A stretch of 64,000 nucleotides of DNA from NCBI RefSeq assembly GCF_030269765.1, contig NZ_BSTX01000001.1, positions 2,163,571 to 2,227,570 on the forward strand. Direction: 5' to 3'. Source of the DNA: Actinorhabdospora filicis. Lineage in GTDB: Bacteria; Actinomycetota; Actinomycetes; Mycobacteriales; Micromonosporaceae. The translations under genes were made by a program, and so were the position numbers. Position 1 is the first letter of the stretch, and every line of letters begins with the position of its first letter. Below are positions 57,018-64,000 of this stretch, piece after piece. Under the pieces are notes generated by a model. That model was given only the letters and a program-made list of their open reading frames with translations, made no database searches and was not told the DNA's origin.

Positions 57018-57863
57018 GTGGACATCATCCTCCTGCGCCTCGCCGACGGCAGCCCCAGCTGCGGACCCCGGACGCCCGCCCTGGCCTGCGCCGACGCGCT
57101 CAAGGCGGGTGGCGCCACCGTGCGGCACGAGGAGGCGATCGACGACGCGGGCATCGACGCGGTCCTGGAAGAGGTGATCGCCTCGAACACGCCGCTGGTC
57201 CTGGCCGCCGACACCGACGCGCAGGTGCGCGGCGTGTGGCGGCGGGCGGTGCGGCTGCTCGCGCCGCCGCCGAGTCAGCGGCCCGACGACCTGCCGGCCG
57301 GGCGCACGGTCCCCGATCTGCCCGCGATGGCGATCCTGCCGCTGGCGCAGACCCCGGACCTGGTCGCCGAGCTGGGCCTGCCCGCCACGCCCGAGGCGGT
57401 CGCCGAGGCCGTCCTGGCCGGACGCACGCAGCGCATCGACCTGCTGCGGCACGACGGCGGCTCCGCCACCGTGCACGGGGTGCGGCTCGGCGGGGGCGAC
57501 ACGCCGTGGCACGGCAAGGTCGCCGTGGACGACCTCATCCTCGCCGACGGCAAGCAGCGCCTGCTGACCGTCGTGGTGGCCAACGCGTCCGGATACGCCA
57601 GTGTGGACGGTCTGCCGCTGGCCGAACCCGACCCGCTCGACGGGCTGCTGGACGTGGCCGTGGCGGTCCCCGTCGTCAAGCGCGGCCTGCTCAGGAACAA
57701 GGTGCGCGTCGAGGTGCGGCGCGCCCGGGGACGCGCGGTCGCGATCACCCCCGACGCCGAGATCCCCTATATCGACGACGGCGTGATCGGTACTCTCGCC
57801 CGCAAAAGGACATGGTGGACGGAGAAGCACGCCGCCGCCGTCTACATCGGCCACACGATGTGA
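57018..57863 (+). CDS. Diacylglycerol-kinase-catalytic-domain-like protein
   Basis: The 281-residue protein has the order of elements of DAGK-type lipid/sphingosine kinases: a glycine-rich or nucleotide region early, then L-P-L-A-Q-T-P-D-L-V-A-E-L-G-L-P (about 102-117), R-I-D-L-L-R-H-D-G-G (about 137-146), and late strands R-L-L-T-V-V-V-A-N-A-S-G-Y. The GGDGT motif is not intact, so catalysis is doubtful. TACCCT six bases before the GTG start fits leaderless transcription. Confidence 0.55.
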   Translation: MDIILLRLADGSPSCGPRTPALACADALKAGGATVRHEEAIDDAGIDAVLEEVIASNTPLVLAADTDAQVRGVWRRAVRLLAPPPSQRPDDLPAGRTVPDLPAMAILPLAQTPDLVAELGLPATPEAVAEAVLAGRTQRIDLLRHDGGSATVHGVRLGGGDTPWHGKVAVDDLILADGKQRLLTVVVANASGYASVDGLPLAEPDPLDGLLDVAVAVPVVKRGLLRNKVRVEVRRARGRAVAITPDAEIPYIDDGVIGTLARKRTWWTEKHAAAVYIGHTM

Positions 57864-57972
57864 AATCACTACTTCGGGTCACGGCTCGCGGTCGCGCTGT
57901 ACTGTTTGCTGAATAGCCGCCAACTGGCGACAATCGGCAGGTACCAGCAGACTCTTTGGCGAGGAGCGCCCG

Positions 57973-59310
57973 GTGGACACGCCGCACACCGAGCACGGGG
58001 CCCAGCAGCACGCCGCCCAGGGACAGGTCGACATCGACGAGGGCACCACCGTCCAGTGGTCGCCGTTCGGTCCGCCGCCCGCGCAACCGGCTCCCCCGCA
58101 GCACGCCGCGTACCCGCCGGTGGCGCACCCGTCGCTGGACGAGGCCACCGACCCGATCCCGGCGGTCGCCACGCAGCAGCACCCGCAGATGCCGCAGCCG
58201 CAGGTCTACCACCCGCAGGGCTTCGGCCAGCCCTACGCCGAACCGCAGGCGCAGCCGCCGCAGTACTACCCGGAGCCGCAGGCCCAGCAGTACTACCCCG
58301 AGCAGCCGCCGCAGGCGCATTACCCGCCCTCGCAGGAGCTGGTCCCCTACCCCGACACGCCGGGCTCGCTGGACCGTCCCGCCGTCACCGCCGACGACTT
58401 CGCCCGGCGCCGCGCGGTCAAGCCGCCGCAGCCGGTGGCGACGATGGGCCTGCGCGCCGTCCTGCGCAAGGGCAGCTTCGGCGCGATCAAGATGGCCCCG
58501 GGCCGCAAGGAGCAGGACGTCACGCGCGCCACCGAGATGGTGCGCCGCAACTTCGGCGGGCTGCGCCAGGTCACCGTCATCAATCCCAAGGGCGGCGCGG
58601 GCAAGACCGTCGCGGTGCTGATGCTGGCGATGACCTTCGGGCAGCGGCGCGGCGGCTACGTCCTGGCCTGGGACAACAATGAGACCCAGGGGACGCTGGG
58701 CATGCGCGCCCAGCAGGACTTCCACGTCCGCACCGTCCGCGACCTGCTGCGCGACATGGAGCAGTTCCGCGGCCCCACCGGACGCGTCGGCGACCTGTCG
58801 CAGTACGTCCGCGCGCAGGGCGAGGCGATGTTCGACGTGCTGGCCTCCGACGAGTCGGCCACCGCGGGCGAGATGCTCACCTCGGCGGCCTTCGGGGAGA
58901 TCCGCGAGATCGTCTCCCGCTTCTACAAGCTCATCGTGGTCGACACCGGCAACAACGTGCGCGCCCACAACTGGCAGTCGGCGATGGACGCCACCGACCA
59001 GCTCGTGGTCACCATGTCCGCCCGCAACGACTCCGCCGAGACCGCCGCGCGCGCCCTGGACCACCTGGAACAGACCGGCCGCCAGGACCTCGTCCGCCGC
59101 GCGGTGACGGTGGTGTCGATGCCCGCGCACCGCAAGGACCTGGACCTGCCGGCCGTCCAGCGGCACTTCGCCGCGCGCACCCGGCAGGTGCTGCTGGCGC
59201 CCTATGAGCGACTGCTGGACTCCGGTGAGCCCATCCGCTACGGCCTCCTGTCACAGGCCACCCGCGACGCGTGGCTGAAGATCGCCGCCGCCGTCTCCGA
59301 AGGACTCTGA
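57973..59310 (+). CDS. MinD/ParA-like ATPase with Pro/Gln-rich N-terminus
   Basis: The 445-residue protein has ~130 residues of low-complexity Pro/Gln/Tyr-rich sequence (repeats of P-Q-Y-Y-P-E). A MinD/ParA-type ATPase follows with deviant Walker A N-P-K-G-G-A-G-K-T (204-212), a switch W-D-N-N-E-T and V-V-D-T-G-N-N. The extended disordered N-terminus recalls EspI/ESX-linked and other actinobacterial MinD-like proteins. It may position a membrane or secretion complex rather than DNA. It is followed by a thymidylate-kinase-like gene after 33 bp. Confidence 0.8.
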   Translation: MDTPHTEHGAQQHAAQGQVDIDEGTTVQWSPFGPPPAQPAPPQHAAYPPVAHPSLDEATDPIPAVATQQHPQMPQPQVYHPQGFGQPYAEPQAQPPQYYPEPQAQQYYPEQPPQAHYPPSQELVPYPDTPGSLDRPAVTADDFARRRAVKPPQPVATMGLRAVLRKGSFGAIKMAPGRKEQDVTRATEMVRRNFGGLRQVTVINPKGGAGKTVAVLMLAMTFGQRRGGYVLAWDNNETQGTLGMRAQQDFHVRTVRDLLRDMEQFRGPTGRVGDLSQYVRAQGEAMFDVLASDESATAGEMLTSAAFGEIREIVSRFYKLIVVDTGNNVRAHNWQSAMDATDQLVVTMSARNDSAETAARALDHLEQTGRQDLVRRAVTVVSMPAHRKDLDLPAVQRHFAARTRQVLLAPYERLLDSGEPIRYGLLSQATRDAWLKIAAAVSEGL

Positions 59311-59343
59311 CCTCCCCAAGGACCGACCCCTCAAAGGACCCTG

Positions 59344-59934
59344 ATGCTCATAGCCGTCATAGGCATCGACGGCGCGGGAAAGACCTCGCAGGCCCACGAC
59401 CTCGCCGGGTGGCTGCGCGCCTGGGACTGGCCGGTCCGCTACGTCCCCAACCAGACGCTGCTGCCGGTCCGGCGCGCGCTGGACCGCATCGCCGTCGAGG
59501 ACGGCCTGCGCGACCACACCGAGCTGCTGGACGCCGACACGATGCGCCTGCTGGCGGCGGGCGCGCGCCTCGCGCAGCTGCACGACGCGCTGTCCGATCC
59601 CGCGCCGGTGACCGTCGTCGACCGCTACACCTACTGCCAGTACGCCGCCGCGCGCGTCCTGGGCGCGGGCAACGAGGACGTGCTGCGCCGCCTCAACCGC
59701 GAGCTGCCCACCCCCGGCCTGGTGCTGTACCTGGACATCGAGCCCGAGGAGGCGCGCCGCCGCATCAAGCTACGCGGCGTCGACGACGAGAGCCTGGAGT
59801 TCCTGGAGGGCTTCCGCGACGCCTACCGCTCCCTGCCCGAGTACGGCGGCTTCACCCACATCGACGCCAACGGCGGTTTCGACGACGTCCAGGCGCGCCT
59901 GCGCGAGGCCGTGCGGGCGGCGCTGGCCGACTAG
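59344..59934 (+). CDS. Thymidylate-kinase-like P-loop kinase
   Basis: The 196-residue protein has Walker A G-I-D-G-A-G-K-T-S-Q (7-16), the D-R-Y motif in V-V-D-R-Y-T-Y-C-Q-Y (about 92-101) and the lid region with A-R-R-R-I-K-L-R-G (about 140-148). It probably phosphorylates dTMP or a related nucleotide. As actinomycetes carry a separate tmk, this may be a paralogue devoted to a special role with the MinD-like ATPase. The stop region holds the -10 box (TAGCCT) of the next gene. Confidence 0.8.
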   Translation: MLIAVIGIDGAGKTSQAHDLAGWLRAWDWPVRYVPNQTLLPVRRALDRIAVEDGLRDHTELLDADTMRLLAAGARLAQLHDALSDPAPVTVVDRYTYCQYAAARVLGAGNEDVLRRLNRELPTPGLVLYLDIEPEEARRRIKLRGVDDESLEFLEGFRDAYRSLPEYGGFTHIDANGGFDDVQARLREAVRAALAD

Positions 59935-59944
59935 CCTCGGCCGG

Positions 59945-60475
59945 ATGCATCCCCCACGCCTGCAAGAGATCGCCGCCGAGATCGACCACCTCGAAGCCAC
60001 CGGCGCCGACCCGGCGCGACTGGCCGCCGGGATCACCGGCCTCCTCCACGCCACCCTGGCCCGCACCAGACCGCCCGGCCTCCGCGTCCGCGAGAAGGCC
60101 CTCGCCTACGTCGTCCGCGACGGCCGGCTCCTCGTCTTCACCCACCCCGATCACCCCCTCGCGGGCCTCCAGGTCCCGGCGGGCGGCATCGAGGACGGCG
60201 AGCCGCCCGCCGAGGCGGCGCTGCGCGAGGTCCGCGAGGAGACCGGCGTGGAGGGGCGCGTCGTGGCGTCCCTGGGCGTGTTCGAGTACGACATGCGGCC
60301 CTACCGGGACGAGGTCCAGCGCTGCCACGTGTTCCACGTCGAGCCCGAGGGCTCGGTCCCCGAACGCTGGCGCGGCGGCGAGGACGGCATCGCCTTCGAG
60401 TGCTTCTGGATCCCCGTGCGCGACGGGCACGTCCTCGCCGGTGGGCAGGGCAGCCTGCTGGGACGGCTGCCCTAG
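59945..60475 (+). CDS. Nudix hydrolase
   Basis: 176 residues with a textbook Nudix box G-G-I-E-D-G-E-P-P-A-E-A-A-L-R-E-V-R-E-E (about 81-100, continuing T-G-V). The N-terminal ~50 residues are helical. It hydrolyses a nucleoside-diphosphate-X substrate. TAGCCT seven bases before the ATG supports leaderless transcription. The last 4 bp overlap the convergent membrane protein gene. Confidence 0.9.
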   Translation: MHPPRLQEIAAEIDHLEATGADPARLAAGITGLLHATLARTRPPGLRVREKALAYVVRDGRLLVFTHPDHPLAGLQVPAGGIEDGEPPAEAALREVREETGVEGRVVASLGVFEYDMRPYRDEVQRCHVFHVEPEGSVPERWRGGEDGIAFECFWIPVRDGHVLAGGQGSLLGRLP

Positions 60476-61356
60476 AGCGGCCAGCCGAGTTCGCGCAACG
60501 CCCGCTCCAGCCGCTCCCGGCCGGCGCGGGTCTTGAGCGCGTGCAGACGCCGGCCGTCGGCGTCCCTGAAGACCGCCTCGCGGCCCACGGTCACCGAGGC
60601 GACGGCCTCGCGGGCGAGGAAGCGCGAGCGGGTGGCGTACGTCCACGTGAGACGGTCGGCGGAGACCTCGACGGACCGCGGGCGCACCTTCGTGGCCCGG
60701 TAGAAGGCGACGGTGAAGCCGAAGGAGGCCACCCCGAGCCCGCCGCTCCAGCCGCCCTTGGGCAGGTCGTAGGAGTCCCACAGGACCCCGCGCACAAGCA
60801 CGAGAGCGGCGAGCAACCCCCCGATGGCCACGCCGAACGACAGGACCGCCAGCGGCAACCGGCTCGGGCGCCACCAGTTCGACAGCCGCGCCGCCTCCTC
60901 CTCGGTGACCAGCGGAACCGAACGGCCGTCGAGATCCTTCTTGCGGATCCGCATCGGCGCGACCGGGACGCCGTGCCAGCCCCATCCGTGCGCGACGGCG
61001 GCGTCCCGCACAACGGCCGGATCGAAGCCGTACAACGGCAGCGTCCGCCCCGCGACACTGCTGTTGCCGTACTGCCGCAACACGCAGAACGGGCCGCTCC
61101 CCCGCGTGTCGAGCACCCACCCGTGCGCCCTGCGCAACGACTCCCGCAACCCGCCCGGACGAACGAGGACGATCTCAGCGCCGGTGACTTCGAGCGCCGT
61201 ACCGGTCCGCCGGTCCAGCCACGTCCACGGCGGCCCGCCGGGCGCGGCGGTGAGGACGGTGGGGGAGGCGGGTTCGAGAGGCTTCGGGCCGGGCGGGGAT
61301 GGGGTGGGTGGCACGGGAGGTGTGGAGGGTGTGGAAGGCACGGCGGGCGTGGTCAT
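60472..61356 (-). CDS. Membrane protein of unknown function
   Basis: The 294-residue protein has a Pro/Thr-rich N-terminus, a soluble part (~40-165), two TM helices (about 167-190 and 200-225) and a PH-like basic C-terminus (RSVEVSADRLTWTYATRSRF). No family was recognised. Its start lies near 179 bp of gene-free DNA before the Ohr gene. Confidence 0.6.
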   Translation of the reverse strand: MTTPAVPSTPSTPPVPPTPSPPGPKPLEPASPTVLTAAPGGPPWTWLDRRTGTALEVTGAEIVLVRPGGLRESLRRAHGWVLDTRGSGPFCVLRQYGNSSVAGRTLPLYGFDPAVVRDAAVAHGWGWHGVPVAPMRIRKKDLDGRSVPLVTEEEAARLSNWWRPSRLPLAVLSFGVAIGGLLAALVLVRGVLWDSYDLPKGGWSGGLGVASFGFTVAFYRATKVRPRSVEVSADRLTWTYATRSRFLAREAVASVTVGREAVFRDADGRRLHALKTRAGRERLERALRELGWPL

Positions 61357-61535
61357 CGGGCACCTCGGGGTGGGGTGGAAGCGCGGGGCCGGGCACGAGC
61401 CGCGTCAGTCTAATGTGACCCGGCCCACGCCCGTCACGCGCTTTTGGCGGGCTCACCCCGGGCACACCGGCCACTCCTGCCGGGTTCGCCCGTCACTCGC
61501 TTTCGCCGGGCCTACCGGGCCGCTCCGGGGACGCC

Positions 61536-62051
61536 TCAGACGTCCCCTGCGGAGACTGCGGCCCCGTTCGCCATGAACAACACTGGGACGTTGCCCCGCG
61601 TGGCCTTCGAGTAAGGACAGAACCGGTGCGCCTCGCGCACCAGCCCGGCGGCCGCCCCGGCGTCCAGCACGGGCAGCGTCACGTCGAGCTCGGCGGCGAG
61701 CGCGAACCCGCCATCGTCCTGCTTCACGAGGTGCACCCGAGCATCGATGGCGACACCCGACGCGTCAAGGCCCCCCTTGCGCGCAAGCATCACCAGCACC
61801 GACTCGAAACACGCCGCCCATCCGATCGCCAGCAACTGCTCGGGATTCGCCCCATCACCCGATCCCCCGAGCGACTTGGGAAGCGCGAGACGCAGGTCGA
61901 GTACGCCATCGGACGTGGCCGCCCGCCCATCCCGCCCACCGGTGACGTGAGCCTCGGCGGTGTAGGCGATGCGATCCGGACCAGGCGCGGGGACAGGGGC
62001 GGGAACGTGGACGGGCGCGGGGACAGAGCTGGAAGCTGCGGGGTGGGACAT
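61536..62051 (-). CDS. Ohr/OsmC-family organic hydroperoxide reductase
   Basis: The 171-residue protein is Ohr-like: G-G-S-G-D-G-A-N-P-E-Q-L-L (62-74), peroxidatic Cys81 in A-A-C-F-E-S, and resolving Cys145 in F-C-P-Y-S-K-A-T-R-G. It reduces organic hydroperoxides at the expense of lipoyl- or other dithiols. The first ~27 residues are Pro/Ala-rich and unusual; initiation at a later codon is possible but no better start is present. No OhrR regulator is adjacent. Confidence 0.88.
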   Translation of the reverse strand: MSHPAASSSVPAPVHVPAPVPAPGPDRIAYTAEAHVTGGRDGRAATSDGVLDLRLALPKSLGGSGDGANPEQLLAIGWAACFESVLVMLARKGGLDASGVAIDARVHLVKQDDGGFALAAELDVTLPVLDAGAAAGLVREAHRFCPYSKATRGNVPVLFMANGAAVSAGDV

Positions 62052-62171
62052 GGGACTCCTCTCTGAGACACCCGACGCTATGAGCCCCGGCGCGCACCCT
62101 CAATTCCCGCGAGGGAATCGCCCTTCACTCGCCACCGCGCACCCTCGCGAACCCGAACCCGAACCCGACCC

Positions 62172-62201
62172 GAAGCGGATTCCGGATCCGGAATCCGCTT
62201 C
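62172..62201. repeat. perfect 30-bp palindrome
   Basis: Arms GAAGCGGATTCCGGA and its exact reverse complement, without spacer. It is the first member of the GGATTCCG repeat family that follows. Confidence 0.85.
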
Positions 62202-62327
62202 CGCTCCCGCTTCCGCTTTCGCTCCGGCTTTCGCTTCCACGAGGCCTCTCACGCCGCCCACTAAGCCCCCGGCCAACCATTGCAACTCCGGCCTTTCACC
62301 GGCCCGCACGCCCTGCATCCCGTGACC

Positions 62328-63143
62328 GGAACCGGACTCCGCTTCCGCCCACCAAGCCAGCCCCCCAGCCACCTGCCACCCCCTACCGGAACCGGACTCC
62401 CCTTCCGCTTCCACAGCCCAACCCGTTCACCCGGCCGCCCCTCCACACCCCACCCGGCCCGGTCCGGCTCGGCCTGGTCCGGCTTGATCTGGTCTGGCTT
62501 GATCTGGTCTGGCTCGGCCTGGTCCTCTCATCCTCGACAAGCCATGCGTGGCCCCACTCCAACCCACCCGCCCCGGCCCGGCCCGGCCCGGCTGGCCTGG
62601 CCCGGCTTCTCATCCTCGACAAGCCACGTTTGGCCTACTCCACCCCGCCTGGCCCGGCCCACCCACTTGGCCCGGCCCAGCCAGCCGGGCCCGGCCCCGG
62701 CCCACCCCGGCCCTCTCAACCTCGACTAGCCATGCGTGCTCGCACCCGTCGCGTCCCGATGCGGAACCGGATTCCGGTTCCACGCCCCACCCGCCAGTCC
62801 CGACTAGTCAGCCTCGGCCACGCCGGAACCGGATTCCGCTTCCACAAGCCGTCCCAGCCCCAACCCGCCCACCCCGCCCGGCCCGGTCTGGCCCTGCCCT
62901 GCCCTGCCCCGTCCGAGTCTCGCCTGGCCGCGCGTGCCCCACCCCGTGCCGGAACCGGATTCCGGTTCCGGCACACCGCTCATCGGCCCTGACTAGTCAG
63001 CCCGGCCCCACCAGAGCCACACCCATCGCCGAGAACCGCCTGCGAACCCGGAACCGGATTCCGCTTCCACAAGCCGCCCCGGCCCTCCAGAGCCACAGCC
63101 TCACCCGCCGCCACCGCCACCGCCGGAACCCGATTCCGCTTCC
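62328..63143. repeat. cluster of GGAACCGGA(T)TCCG palindromic repeats
   Basis: Copies of a 19-bp motif GGAACCGGATTCCGsTTCC start at 62328, 62388, 62763, 62825, 62951, 63050 and 63125, with small changes. The copy at 62948-62974 is a 27-bp palindrome (arms TGCCGGAACCGGA). Between them lie low-complexity CCCGGCC runs, TCTGGCTTGATCTGG repeats and two GACTAGTCAG palindromes. The gap 62052-63338 shows no gene I can support. Confidence 0.75.
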
Positions 63144-63338
63144 CCTTCCGCGCCCGCCCCACCGGCCCACCCCTCGCCACCCCCTCCTCACCCACCCCGT
63201 CCCGCCTCGCGAGACCCGTCCCGGTTGCAGTGACGAACATGACCGGCCCCAACCAGAAAGGTCCCTGCCCATTGGCCGTTTTCCCGTCTAACCTCTCCCG
63301 CGTCCCCCTTTCCGGCCGCCCTCACCCGGAGTCCCTCC

Positions 63339-64000
63339 GTGTCTCGAAACGACACAGCCCGTAACGACACAGCCCGAGACCGCACCCCCCTCCCCCTCTC
63401 CTTCTGGCTCATCTGGACCGCCCTCCTGGTCAACAAGCTCGGCGGCTTCGTGATGGTCATGATGACCCTCTACCTCACCAACGCCCGCGACCTCGACCCC
63501 GGCACCGCCGGTCTCGTCGTCGGCGCCCATGGCGCGGGCGCGATCGGGGGGATGCTCACCGGTGGTGTCCTCGCCGACCGGATCGGCCGCAAAAAGACGA
63601 TCGTCCTCTCGATGTTCGCCACCACCGCCGCGTTGCTGGTCCTGGCGTTCGTGGCGAACGTGTTCGCGATCGCCGCGCTGGTCACCGTCCTCGGTTTCGT
63701 GAGCGTCATGGCCGGCCCGGCCGCCATCGCGGCGATCGCCGACGTCGTCGTCGAGTCGGAGCGCTCGCGCGCGTTCAACGTCATGTACTGGGCGCAGAAT
63801 CTCGGCATGGGCGCGGCGGTGCTGCTGGGCGGCTTCCTCGCCTCCTACTCCTTCACCCTCCTGTTCGTGCTGGACGCGGTGGGCGCGGCCGCCGCCGGGC
63901 TGCTCGTCCTGCTCGGCGTGCGCGAGTCGCTGGCGCGTTCGACGCCCGGGCGCCCGGTCGACCGCGGCTCGCTGGGCGTGGTCCTGAAGGACCGCCCGTA
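63339..64000 (+). CDS. MFS transporter, N-terminal part (cut by window edge)
   Basis: From GTG 63339 the frame is open to the right edge (220 codons seen). After a short tail with a duplicated RNDTARD come six helices. Motif A is G-G-V-L-A-D-R-I-G-R-K-K-T (about 78-90) and the fourth to sixth helices contain V-L-G-F-V-S-V-M-A-G-P-A. This is the 12-TM MDR-type (DHA1/MdtH-like) group. Upstream DNA is repeat-rich and no promoter stands out. Confidence 0.85.
   Translation, partial: MSRNDTARNDTARDRTPLPLSFWLIWTALLVNKLGGFVMVMMTLYLTNARDLDPGTAGLVVGAHGAGAIGGMLTGGVLADRIGRKKTIVLSMFATTAALLVLAFVANVFAIAALVTVLGFVSVMAGPAAIAAIADVVVESERSRAFNVMYWAQNLGMGAAVLLGGFLASYSFTLLFVLDAVGAAAAGLLVLLGVRESLARSTPGRPVDRGSLGVVLKDRP

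Noticed and set aside
62548..63291. Plus-strand 247-codon Pro/Arg-rich frame
   Set aside because: Low-complexity translation of repeat DNA without ribosome site or recognisable domain.

Overview
The window is about 64 kb of very GC-rich (over 70 % by eye) actinobacterial chromosome. GTG and TTG starts are common, and many genes have a TANNNT box 6-8 nt before the start codon (leaderless type). The gene content (AfsR/SARP regulator, ECF sigma factors, MmyB-type XRE regulator, SenX3-RegX3, a nickel-sensing Nur-like Fur protein, SHOCT protein) fits a mycelial actinomycete, perhaps of the Streptosporangiales (Actinomadura-like). That placement is inference. No rRNA, tRNA, CRISPR array, transposase or integrase was seen. 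Both ends cut a gene: the C-terminal part of a PrsW-like protease on the left and the N-terminal part of an MFS transporter on the right.

Layout. 1-6.6 kb: PrsW end, DHA2 efflux pump, divergent nur-ygfZ-aminotransferase IV-SUKH-like operon, NmrA-like reductase. 6.8-17.8 kb: large AfsR-type regulator, DinB/GroES-like pair, AI-2E-type permease, EamA exporter with divergent LysR, SHOCT/DUF6325 pair, MarR and DsrE-like genes. 17.9-23.4 kb: tex, VOC protein, SigJ-type ECF factor, Tat-exported serine hydrolase. 23.4-30 kb: a methyltransferase whose frame runs into a short-chain dehydrogenase, an alpha/beta hydrolase, a secreted beta-propeller with a divergent XRE regulator, a MarR/NmrA divergent pair with three evenly spaced operators, and a Cys-rich protein. 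30-37.8 kb: Ppx/GppA, three small membrane proteins, thiolase-Nudix, VOC, APH-like kinase, gpmA, senX3-regX3. 38.4-43.7 kb: DUF1684, site-2 protease, NarL-type two-component system, secreted lytic-transglycosylase-like protein and methyltransferase, bracketed by an inverted pair of composite repeats. 45-49 kb: small HTH protein beside DnaA-box clusters, then ATPase-MerR-ECF sigma-CU044_5270 on the minus strand. 49-64 kb: GNAT, FMN reductase with a MerR-type promoter, cupin, CPBP protease, purA, a DUF1864 (PrnB/MarE-like) enzyme, an unrecognised HTH/zinc-ribbon gene, DAGK-like protein, MinD-like ATPase with a thymidylate-kinase-like gene and a Nudix gene, Ohr, a repeat-rich gene-free stretch and an MFS transporter.

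The most unusual material is between genes. (1) Two ~295-bp elements lie inverted at 38.1-38.4 and 43.9-44.2 kb, each with a 67/68-bp tandem array at one end. Their hairpin stems are kept while loops vary, and one stem pair has flipped with compensation, which suggests a structured RNA or DNA family. (2) A ~110-130-bp element present three times (15.45, 15.67 and 44.95 kb) carries two DnaA-box-like 9-mers always 18 bp apart. A further cluster of such boxes with 11-bp phasing sits at 45.62-45.71 kb, next to a small HTH gene. This could be a DnaA-titration or replication-control locus. (3) There are several tandem repeats of 8, 57 and 82 bp, and a cluster of palindromic GGAACCGGA repeats at 62.2-63.1 kb.
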